DNA from: Sinomonas atrocyanea
Lineage (GTDB): Bacteria > Actinomycetota > Actinomycetes > Actinomycetales > Micrococcaceae
Reading direction: 5' to 3'
Length of the DNA stretch: 64,000 bases
Assembly: GCF_001577305.1 (NCBI RefSeq)
Contig: NZ_CP014519.1
Location: 17,964 to 81,963 of the forward strand
Shown here piece after piece: positions 27,068 to 34,152 of this stretch (the first letter of the stretch is position 1; each line of letters begins with the position of its first letter). The translations under genes were made by a program, and so were the position numbers. The notes under the pieces were generated by a model. That model saw only the letters and a program-made list of their open reading frames with translations. It had not been told where the DNA came from and made no database searches.

Positions 27068-28115
27068 GCGCGCCCCAGCCGGCATCCCCAGGAGGCTGGT
27101 GGTCAAGCAGGTGGCTGCCATGCTCGAACACCTCGATGCTTCCGACCCGCTGCTCCGCCCACAGCTATTCGATGACGCCATAGGCACCCTGGCAGCGCGA
27201 GACGACGTCGGTCTCCGTCTAGTCCCGGATCAGGAGATCGAAGCCTCCGGATGCAGTGTCGCGGGCGGATACCTTACCGACGGCACGCCGCCGCTTCTGG
27301 TCATATCCGAATCCGCAAGCCGCGGTCGACGAGCTTTCACGGCTCTTCACGAGTACGGCCACCACCTCCAGCAAAGCGTCTACAGCCTCATGGAAGGCCT
27401 GGTTCAGCAACCTGACGGGGGAGTCACACTGGAAGATGCAGCTTGCGACAGCTTCGCCTCCGCCATCTTGCTGCCCAAGGAACTGGTCGCACTGCACATC
27501 CCTGACGAGGGACCGTCAGCGGCCAGCGTGCTGTCCCTATGGAGGGCTGCTCCACAGGTCTCCAGGGCAGCCGTCTGCGTGCGCGCGGCCTTGACCCTCC
27601 AGACCCCGGGCCATGTGACCCTGCTCGACGAAAGCGGCACCGTGGTCTTCTCCTCCTCGCGGGAACTTCCCCCGCTTCGTCGAGGCAGCGACCAGTCCCG
27701 GGTCAGCATCGTGAAGGCCGCACTGCGCGCCCCAGGGCGCACCGTCGAGGGCGAGGCCGAGTTCCTGTACCGCGACGGAATCCGCGGGCAGGAACTCTAT
27801 GCGCAGGCCGCTGACCTGGGCGGTATGACAGTCGTCGTTTCGGTGAGCGAGCGGGCAGCCTGGCGCAAGCTCTCCCTGCCCCGCAAGGACAGCAGCCCCA
27901 AGGGTGTGTTCAGGATCTGCGAGCACGCCGCCTGCGGATACGAGTTCCGCACCTTCGACCCGCCCTGTGGGCAGTGCGGCGTGCCGCTGTGCCCTGAGTG
28001 CGGCCAGTGCAACTGCAGCTTCCGGCTGCGTGAAAGGGCCTGTCCGTCCTGCTACCTGATGCAGCCGATCCACCTCTTCGACAGCGCGACTGGTCCCTGC
28101 CGGGACTGCGCCTGA
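27057..28115 (+). CDS. ImmA/IrrE-type metallopeptidase with C-terminal zinc ribbon (CapP-like)
   Basis: This 352-aa protein starts at ATG 27057 inside the end of the preceding gene. Residues 92-140 carry the zinc-peptidase motif TALHEYGHHLQQ (His98, Glu99, His102) followed by LEDAACDSFASAILLP, which supplies the acidic third ligand as in ImmA/IrrE. A middle beta-rich region follows. The last 65 or so residues hold about 13 cysteines (CEHAACGYEF, CGQCGVPLCPECGQCNC, CPSCYL, CRDC), a multi-site zinc-ribbon or RING-like module not usual in ImmA. The protease presumably cleaves the neighbouring HTH protein on a damage or infection signal. The cysteine module could sense DNA, RNA or redox state. 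Confidence 0.8.
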   Translation: MSSERAPAGIPRRLVVKQVAAMLEHLDASDPLLRPQLFDDAIGTLAARDDVGLRLVPDQEIEASGCSVAGGYLTDGTPPLLVISESASRGRRAFTALHEYGHHLQQSVYSLMEGLVQQPDGGVTLEDAACDSFASAILLPKELVALHIPDEGPSAASVLSLWRAAPQVSRAAVCVRAALTLQTPGHVTLLDESGTVVFSSSRELPPLRRGSDQSRVSIVKAALRAPGRTVEGEAEFLYRDGIRGQELYAQAADLGGMTVVVSVSERAAWRKLSLPRKDSSPKGVFRICEHAACGYEFRTFDPPCGQCGVPLCPECGQCNCSFRLRERACPSCYLMQPIHLFDSATGPCRDCA

Positions 28116-28243
28116 GATGGGCAGCGGCGGCCGAAGCGAATTACGTCGTCTGTCCCTGGTGGAGCATCGAAGCGGTGCTCCGCGTGGAACTCGGCGCCGG
28201 CGAGTCACACCACCTCAGTAATCCGGCGAGGAAGAACGCAGCC

Positions 28244-29305
28244 ATGACGGTCATCAGCCCCACCATCACTCTGGAACACCTCGCCAACGAGGCCCGGTCC
28301 AGGATCGAGGTTTCAGCCGAGGAACTTGACGAAGCACGGGAGCGCCGCTCTGCAGTCGGCGCTGCCCTTCGCCGTGAATTCACCGGCAGCCGTACCTACC
28401 TCAACGGCAGCATCGCCCACGGCGACGCGCTCACGCCGCTCACCGACGTCGACCTCGGGGTCGTCATTCCTGACCCCGACCACGAGTACGGTCCGGGCAA
28501 GCGCGGACCGAAAGCGCTCAAGGAGCGCGCGGCAGAGGCCATCCGCCACGGGCTCAAAGGGCGGTACGGTGACCTCGCAGTCGAGGTCGAGGGCCGCAAG
28601 CGCTCCCTTCTCGTGCGGTTCCGCGACCCGGTCGCCCCAGGGCGACCGGACTTCACCGCAGACGTGATCGTCGCCCTCGACAACCCCGGCGGCGCGGGCC
28701 TCTACATCCCTCGGTTCGACAGCTGGGACCGCTCCCACCCTGAGAAGCACACCGAACTCATCAGCATCGCGAATAAGGCCACACAGGCACGTTTCGCGCG
28801 CACAGTGCGACTGCTGAAGCACTGGAACCGCAGCAACGGCAAGCTGCTCTGTTCCTGGAATATCAAGGCACTTGCGCTCGACTGCATCGTGGCCCCCACT
28901 GCACTGATTCCCGGATTGCGCGGATGGTTTGACCACGCGATCGCCCAGCTCTCCCGTGGAGAGACACCCGACCCCGCGGGCGTCGCGGCGAAGCCCATCA
29001 AACTCAACGGCACGCGCACGGAAGCTATCCGGCGTCTCACCCGCGCACTGGAGAACCTCGACCGCGCTATCGAGTACGAGCAGGCCGGCTACCCGGTCCT
29101 CGCCCACGATGAGCTCGCCAAGTTCTTCAACGACCCCGAAGTGATGCCGCGTCCGAGTGCGACCGCCGTGATGGGCGAGGAAGCACGCCGGGTCCTCGAC
29201 GAGAAGAGCAAGGACAGCAAGAGTTTCGGCGCTCCTGCCCTCCTGACGGGAACGGGTTCGTCAGCAGGCCGAAGCCGTGGAAACATCCGCTCATGGGGCG
29301 CATAG
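28244..29305 (+). CDS. CBASS CD-NTase (cGAS/DncV-like nucleotidyltransferase)
   Basis: This 353-aa protein has the cGAS/DncV-like active site. GS lies at residues 55-56 in YLNGSIAHGDALTPLTDVDL, the Asp68-x-Asp70 metal ligands are in TDVDLGVV, and a third Asp (about 140) is in DFTADVIVAL. The second half is the helical OAS1-C-like lobe (ARTVRLLKHWNRSNGKLLCS, then WNIKALALDCIV). On phage infection such enzymes make cyclic di- or trinucleotides that activate an effector. The C-terminus ends GNIRSWGA, and the tail overlaps the E2 gene by 13 bp. In E2-containing CBASS the CD-NTase C-terminus is the site conjugated by the E2 machinery, so an exposed small-residue tail is expected. ATG 28244 has GAGGA upstream. 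Confidence 0.9.
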   Translation: MTVISPTITLEHLANEARSRIEVSAEELDEARERRSAVGAALRREFTGSRTYLNGSIAHGDALTPLTDVDLGVVIPDPDHEYGPGKRGPKALKERAAEAIRHGLKGRYGDLAVEVEGRKRSLLVRFRDPVAPGRPDFTADVIVALDNPGGAGLYIPRFDSWDRSHPEKHTELISIANKATQARFARTVRLLKHWNRSNGKLLCSWNIKALALDCIVAPTALIPGLRGWFDHAIAQLSRGETPDPAGVAAKPIKLNGTRTEAIRRLTRALENLDRAIEYEQAGYPVLAHDELAKFFNDPEVMPRPSATAVMGEEARRVLDEKSKDSKSFGAPALLTGTGSSAGRSRGNIRSWGA

Positions 29306-29772
29306 TTCGCCCGTGGTACGGTGCTGACCCGGTCTGGAGGCTTCCGTTCCAGCGCAATGCCCGGCGTCACTACGGTCACACCGTCACGGCTCACCTACAT
29401 CCGGGCTACCTCATCTACCGGCACGAAGGGCTCGACATCCCCGGCCGCGAAGAGCCCGTTCCAGTTGAGATCCGCTTCGAGGCCAGCCCTCTGTACGACA
29501 CCTACGGACTGGAGCCCCAGGACTATCCGCGGGTGTTCGCAGACAGTGGGCTGGCCTCGCCCCACCGCATGCCCGATGGCAGCCTCTGCCTGTTCTACCC
29601 GGGAGATCCCCCTGAGCGGCGTTGGACAGCAGAGGCCGGCCTGCTCGCGCTCCTCGACCTTGCCGGCGACCACCTCTTCTTCGAAACCTACTGGCGCCAC
29701 AGTGGAGGTCACCGGGGAGGGAGATGGCTGGCACCGGAGGCGCCCCACGGCTATCGAGGGAGGACACAGTGA
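29293..29772 (+). CDS. Stand-alone E2-like enzyme of type II-short CBASS
   Basis: This 159-aa protein matches the stand-alone E2-like proteins found with CD-NTases. The candidate catalytic Cys99 sits in MPDGSLCLFYPGD. It is followed by WTAEAGLLALLDLAGDHLFF and the family ending WRHSGGHRGGRW then APHG. In long type II systems an E1-E2 fusion (Cap2) primes the CD-NTase by linking its C-terminus to a target. Short systems keep only an E2, with neither E1 nor JAB peptidase, as here. Its start overlaps the CD-NTase gene by 13 bp and its stop overlaps the effector start (GTGA), showing tight coupling. Confidence 0.8.
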   Translation: MGRIVRPWYGADPVWRLPFQRNARRHYGHTVTAHLHPGYLIYRHEGLDIPGREEPVPVEIRFEASPLYDTYGLEPQDYPRVFADSGLASPHRMPDGSLCLFYPGDPPERRWTAEAGLLALLDLAGDHLFFETYWRHSGGHRGGRWLAPEAPHGYRGRTQ

Positions 29773-30296
29773 CTCCGACTCCGACGCCATTTCCTTCAGT
29801 CGGCGCGACAGCGGTGATGGAGCCGATCAGCTGGGACGGTATTGCGACTGTCATCGCCGCGATCCTTGCTGCGATCGTCGCCGTCATCGGCTACAGCATC
29901 CAGCAGGCGGCTGCCCGGAAGGAACGACGGGCAGAGATCTACAGCGAAGCGCTGCGCACAGTCGAGGACTACTTGGAAGCGCCGTATCTTGTGCGCCGCC
30001 GGGACGGCTCCGCTTCAGCACGCCAGAGCATCACAACCCACATCAGCGATATCCAATCGCGGCTGTCCTACTACTGCGCCCTGCTCGACATCCATGCAGA
30101 CCCAGAGATCGGTGCTGCTTATGAAACCCTGGTCTCAGCCGCGCGGGCCGATGCCGGCAAGGCAATGCTCGAAGCGTGGAAGGGCCGCCCGACACGGCAC
30201 GACAGAGGCGTCTCCATTGCCTCCCGGCATGATCGCTCCCGCAGTGACGCCGCTCGCCGGGCCTACATCGAGGCGATCAGACGCCGAGACGCCTGA
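29769..30296 (+). CDS. Single-helix membrane protein, probable CBASS effector
   Basis: This 175-aa protein has GTG 29769 overlapping the E2 stop, with GGGAGG just upstream. A short Pro/Thr-rich N-terminus precedes one membrane helix at about 30-50 (IATVIAAILAAIVAVIGYSI). A soluble cytoplasmic domain of about 120 residues then follows (AARKERRAEIYSEALRTVED, then SRLSYYCALLDIHADPEIG) and is mainly helical. CBASS operons commonly end with a membrane-spanning effector that oligomerizes on second messenger and disrupts the inner membrane. Position as last gene, overlap and topology fit that role. The soluble domain is not one I recognize. An internal ATG (VMEPISWDG) could be an alternative start. 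Confidence 0.7.
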   Translation: MTPTPTPFPSVGATAVMEPISWDGIATVIAAILAAIVAVIGYSIQQAAARKERRAEIYSEALRTVEDYLEAPYLVRRRDGSASARQSITTHISDIQSRLSYYCALLDIHADPEIGAAYETLVSAARADAGKAMLEAWKGRPTRHDRGVSIASRHDRSRSDAARRAYIEAIRRRDA

Positions 30297-30339
30297 CGAT
30301 GGTCACCTGACGTGACACAGGCCAGGGCCTGGTCGCGCC

Positions 30340-30522
30340 TCACAGCCGTGCCGCCCTTCGCTCGAGCCACCGTTCGAAGCGACGTGGGATCGACCTGATC
30401 GAACCGACGATGGCCAGGGCCGTGCCGGTGGCCGCTGCCGCCGTGAGGTTGCCGACGGCCACTGCTCCGAGGGGGGTCTGAGACCAGAGGAGGAACTGGT
30501 TGAGGTCGGAGATGAGATCCAT
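30340..30522 (-). CDS. Small hydrophobic protein
   Basis: This 60-aa frame begins MDLISDLNQFLLWSQTPLG, contains one hydrophobic segment of about 22 residues (VAVGNLTAAAATGTALAIVG), and ends in a basic tail (RRFERWLERRAARL), a positive-inside single-span topology. No clear ribosome-binding site is visible, and it converges with the defence operon. It may be a real short membrane protein or a chance frame. No function can be given. Confidence 0.4.
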   Translation of the reverse strand: MDLISDLNQFLLWSQTPLGAVAVGNLTAAAATGTALAIVGSIRSIPRRFERWLERRAARL

Positions 30523-30596
30523 AGGCGGAAGATAATCGGACCCTCTGACATTTATCGACGCTGACGGCCTGACGGGCCGGTCTCAAGCCCCGTGCA

Positions 30597-31784
30597 TCAC
30601 CCGAGCTCGTCGAGTTCCTGGTGTTGGCGTTCGATGAAGCCGGCCATGCCGGGGACGGTGAAGGCGACCTGCCCGTATTCGGGCGGGTAGATGAGGCCTT
30701 TGGAGATGAGCTGGGCGCGGGTGGGTCCGAGGCTGGTGACCTTCTTGCCGAGGCGTGCGGCGATGGCGCCGGTGGTGGAGGGGCCGTCGCCGTCGGCGGC
30801 CATGGCGTTCATGTAGTCGCGTTCGCGCGGGGTGGCCCGGTCCCAGCGGGAGGGGAAGAAGCCGGCGTCGAGGCGCTGCTGGCCGATGCGGACTGCCTCG
30901 TGGGCTTCGTCGCCGGTGAACGGGCTGGTGGTGGCGACTTCCCACATGGCGGATCCGAATTCCTGGATGAAGTACGGGTACCGGCCCGAGGCCTCCAGCA
31001 CGGCTGCGAGGGCGTCGTCGCTGTAGGACTGGCCCATCTGGGAGGCGGGGACGGTGAGGGATTCGGCGGCCTGGTCAGGGTCGAGCTTGCCGATCTGGCG
31101 GTAGTCGAAGAGCCGTTCGGCGTAGCTGCGGGCGTCGGCGAGCCGCGCGGGGAGGTTGGGCAGCCCGGCGCCGGTGACGAAGAACGGGAGCTCGTTCTGG
31201 ACGGCGTGGTGCTGGACGGTGACGAGGGCAGCCAGGAGCTCGTCGTCGACGTCCTGCATCTCGTCGATGAACACCGCGAAGCCCTTCCGCAGCCCGCGCA
31301 GAGCTGCCCCGACGTCTTCGACGACGTCCTGCAGGTCGATGTCCATGTGCCCGGTCCTGGCCCGGGCCGGGTCGACGTCCACGCCGAGGGAGATCCCCTC
31401 GATCCCGATCGTGGCGCTGAAGGAGGTCACGGTCCGAAGGAGCGCCTTGACCGGCCCCACCCCGATCTGGGACACGTAGCGCCGGGAGGCGACCTGGAGC
31501 TCGCGGGCGAGCGCCTTGCGGATGTCCCGCGCCCCCTCCTCCCCGGGCCGGCCCTCGAGTTTGAGGGTGAGCCAGCCGTGGTGGTCGGCGATGCCCTTGA
31601 GCCGGTTCAGCAGCACGGTCTTCCCCACGCCGCGGAGTCCGCTGAGCACCATGGGCCGAGCCGGCATGGACAGCTCTGTCCGGGCGACGAGGAGGTCGAA
31701 GGCGCGGATCTCGGCCTCGCGGCCTGCGAGGAAGCGCGGAGGCACGCCGGATCCGGGGTTGTAGGGGTTCAGCTGCGGTTCCAC
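30597..31784 (-). CDS. AAA ATPase (Orc1/Cdc6-like, archaeal-ATPase type)
   Basis: This 395-aa protein has a Walker A motif at residues 49-56 (GLRGVGKT) and Walker B with Asp174-Glu175 (FAVFIDEMQD). A sensor-like segment ELPFFVTGAGLPNL and the lid region SYSDDALAAVLEASGRYPYF follow. The C-terminus contains a winged-helix-like part (TTGAIAARLGKKVTSLGPTR). It starts with the family opening NPYNPGSGVPPRFLAGRE. These are stand-alone STAND/Orc-like ATPases common on actinobacterial mobile elements. It is transcribed away from the methylase-helicase genes, with a 178-bp shared promoter region before the strong GTG/SD at 31963. Confidence 0.85.
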   Translation of the reverse strand: MEPQLNPYNPGSGVPPRFLAGREAEIRAFDLLVARTELSMPARPMVLSGLRGVGKTVLLNRLKGIADHHGWLTLKLEGRPGEEGARDIRKALARELQVASRRYVSQIGVGPVKALLRTVTSFSATIGIEGISLGVDVDPARARTGHMDIDLQDVVEDVGAALRGLRKGFAVFIDEMQDVDDELLAALVTVQHHAVQNELPFFVTGAGLPNLPARLADARSYAERLFDYRQIGKLDPDQAAESLTVPASQMGQSYSDDALAAVLEASGRYPYFIQEFGSAMWEVATTSPFTGDEAHEAVRIGQQRLDAGFFPSRWDRATPRERDYMNAMAADGDGPSTTGAIAARLGKKVTSLGPTRAQLISKGLIYPPEYGQVAFTVPGMAGFIERQHQELDELG

Positions 31785-32047
31785 AGTGACACTGTACAGA
31801 CTTATCCGCAGCTATTGGGTTTTTCCTATAACCCCGGATAGCTTGTCATAACCCAGCCGACAGGCTCCGGGCATTGCAGGTGTGGTTCATGTGACACGGC
31901 CTGTTTCCCTCCTTTGGCTAGCGTGGCGGGCGGAGACGCCAGCCGACATCGGAGGGGGCCGCGTGGCCAGGAAGACCGGCAAGAGGGTCGAGGGGCAGCT
32001 GAGCTTCGACCTGGAGGCATTGTGGGGAGCATCGGAAGGGGAGCGGG

Positions 32048-32413
32048 ATGAACAGGTACGGCAGGCAGGCCGAGACGATGTGGAAGCAGGCGTGCCCGGG
32101 GAGGTACGCGGCGCTGGAGGACCCGGAAGCATTCTTCACGGGCCTGGGGAAGCTGGCCATGGAGATGGTGCTGGACCTCGAGGTGAAGATCGCCGGACCG
32201 GACGTGCCGGGGGAGGCGTACCTGGAGAAGGTCGGGCGGCTGAACGCGGCCCGGAACCAGGCCGAGGAGGTCGCCCGGGCGGAGATCCTGGCCCCGCCCG
32301 AGACGGAGGAGCCGGACGAGGAGGACGAGGACCCGGGCGACCCGGGTTCGAACCTGCTGGCGTGGATCAACCGGCACGAGCACCAGAGCTCGCAGGAGGA
32401 CGAGCTCGACTAG
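32048..32413 (+). CDS. Hypothetical protein preceding the methylase/helicase
   Basis: This 121-aa protein begins MNRYGRQAETMWKQACPGRY. The N-terminal 75 residues are helical with aromatic and acidic residues (AALEDPEAFFTGLGKLAMEM, AGPDVPGEAYLEKVGRLNAA), and the C-terminus is a highly acidic linker (EEPDEEDEDPGDPG) ending in EDELD. Small proteins of this type often sit directly before giant methylase-helicase genes on actinobacterial elements and may be an accessory subunit. Another frame remains open across it from GTG 31963, which has a strong GGAGGGGG site, so the true gene order at this 5' end is unclear. A frameshift could also have detached it from the methylase. Confidence 0.65.
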   Translation: MNRYGRQAETMWKQACPGRYAALEDPEAFFTGLGKLAMEMVLDLEVKIAGPDVPGEAYLEKVGRLNAARNQAEEVARAEILAPPETEEPDEEDEDPGDPGSNLLAWINRHEHQSSQEDELD

Positions 32414-34152
32414 ACCGCTTCGTTCCGTCCGGACAGGGTGACCTCGCCCCATCGGGTGCGAAGGCGAGGGTCGAGGCGAACCTCGAGGCGCTGCGTACCC
32501 TGCGCGCGCTGCAGGCCGAGGACCGGCCGGCTACTGCGGATGAGCGGTCACGCCTGGCGCGGTGGGGTTCTTGGGGTGCGCAGGGCGTGTGGCAGATCTT
32601 CGATGAGGACCGGCCCGAGCACGCCGTCCAGCGGCGGGAGCTGAAGGAGCTGCTGAGCGAGCGCGAGTACCTCGCGGCGAAGCGGACGACCATCAACGCC
32701 CACTACACCGACGCCGCCTACGCCAAGGCTGTCTGGGGCACGTTGGCCCGGCTCGGGTTCACCGAGGGCGAGGTCCTCGAACCCGGCTCCGGGGCCGGGA
32801 CGTTCATCGGCCTCGCCCCGGAGGGGGCGAGGATGACCGGGGTCGAGCTCGACCCGGTGACGGCCGGGATCGCGCAGAAGCTCTACCCCCACGCCGAGGT
32901 GCGCAACGAGTCGTTCGCCGACACCCGCTACCGCGCCGGGCACTTCGACGCCGTCGTGGGCAACGTGCCCTTCGCCGACCTCGTGCTCCACGACCCCCGC
33001 CACAACGCGGGCGGCCACTCGATGCACAACCACTTCATCATCAAGTCCCTGGCCCTGACCCGCCCCGGCGGGCTCGTGGCGGTCCTGTCGTCGTCGTTCA
33101 CCCTGGACGCTGGGAACCCTGCCGCCCGGCGGGAGATGAACGCGATGGCCGACCTGATCGGCGCGGTCCGCCTGCCCACCGGGGCGCACCGCCGCGCCGC
33201 CGGCACGGAGGCGCTGACCGACCTGCTGGTCTTCCGCCGCCGCGAGCCTGGGCAGGAGCCGGCGAGCACACTGTGGGAGACGGTGCACGCCAAGCGGATC
33301 GACGGGCAGACAACCCGGGTCAACGCGTACTTCGACGAGCACCCCGAGCACCTCCTCGGGGACCTGCACGTCGGCCACGGGATGTACGGGGAGGCGACGC
33401 TGACCCTGACCACGGACGACCTCTCCGCCATCCCGGCGCGCCTGGAGGAGGCCCTGACGGGGATCGCCGACTGGGCCCTGGCCGAGGGGAAGGGCATGAC
33501 GGCCCGCAGCGCGGAGCAGACCGCCGAGCGGGCAGCATGGGTGCCCGCCGAGCGGGGCATGTGGGAAGGCCACCTGACCCGCACCGAGACAGGCTTCACC
33601 GTCGTCCAGGACGGCGCCCACATCGACTTCCCCGTCCCCGGCCTCACCGTCACCGCATCGGGCGGCGCGCGGGTGAAGGCGGGGTCGCAGGCCGAGGAGC
33701 TCACCGCCCTGCTCGGCCTGCGCGATTCCGTCCGGTCCCTGCTGGAGCTGGAGGCGGCCGATGTCGACGACACCCCGGAGACCGACGCCGCACGCGAAGC
33801 GGCTGCGGACCCAGTACCGGGAGTACACGGCCGCCTACGGGCCGGTGAACAGGTTCAAGCTCACCCCCACGGGGCGGGTGGACGAGGACGGCGAGCCGAT
33901 CATGAGCCGGCGCGTGCCGCTGGCGGTGGCCAAGTTCCGCCAGGACCCGTGGAGCCCGGTCGTCTTCGCCCTCGAGGAGTACGACGAGAGCACCGGCACC
34001 GCCAAGGAGGCCCCGCTCCTGGCAGCGCGGCAGGTCGCCCCGCGCCGGCCCGTGCTCGGCGCGGACACGGCCGAGGACGCCCTCGCGATCACCCTGGACA
34101 CCACCGGGGAGGTGGACCTGGCCACTGTCGCGCACCTGCTGGGCACCGATGA
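32362..34152 (+). CDS. DNA N6-methyltransferase part of a giant methylase/helicase
   Basis: The authentic protein sequence runs from LDRFVPSGQGDLAPSGAKAR (about 32410) to DDTPETDAARE (about 33796). It contains the class I methyltransferase SAM site VLEPGSGAGTFIGLAP and the catalytic FDAVVGNVPFAD, an NPPF-type motif for adenine N6 methylation, plus VAVLSSSFTLDAG. Downstream of about 33796 the frame is shadow, while the next frame continues the protein, so one extra A at 33797-33798 appears to have split a single polypeptide of about 1,700 aa. The start is uncertain: GTG 32362 is the nearest in-frame codon, and GTG 31963 has the better ribosome-binding site but would read through the frame of the previous gene. 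Such fusions occur on plasmids and conjugative elements, possibly as anti-restriction or defence factors. Confidence 0.7.
   Translation: MDQPARAPELAGGRARLDRFVPSGQGDLAPSGAKARVEANLEALRTLRALQAEDRPATADERSRLARWGSWGAQGVWQIFDEDRPEHAVQRRELKELLSEREYLAAKRTTINAHYTDAAYAKAVWGTLARLGFTEGEVLEPGSGAGTFIGLAPEGARMTGVELDPVTAGIAQKLYPHAEVRNESFADTRYRAGHFDAVVGNVPFADLVLHDPRHNAGGHSMHNHFIIKSLALTRPGGLVAVLSSSFTLDAGNPAARREMNAMADLIGAVRLPTGAHRRAAGTEALTDLLVFRRREPGQEPASTLWETVHAKRIDGQTTRVNAYFDEHPEHLLGDLHVGHGMYGEATLTLTTDDLSAIPARLEEALTGIADWALAEGKGMTARSAEQTAERAAWVPAERGMWEGHLTRTETGFTVVQDGAHIDFPVPGLTVTASGGARVKAGSQAEELTALLGLRDSVRSLLELEAADVDDTPETDAAREAAADPVPGVHGRLRAGEQVQAHPHGAGGRGRRADHEPARAAGGGQVPPGPVEPGRLRPRGVRREHRHRQGGPAPGSAAGRPAPARARRGHGRGRPRDHPGHHRGGGPGHCRAPAGHR

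Noticed and set aside
31882..34152. A continuous 756-codon frame from 31882 as a single methylase gene
   Set aside because: The middle part (about 32050-32410) is Gly/Arg-rich shadow of the better coding frame 32048-32413, so a single product is unlikely as written.
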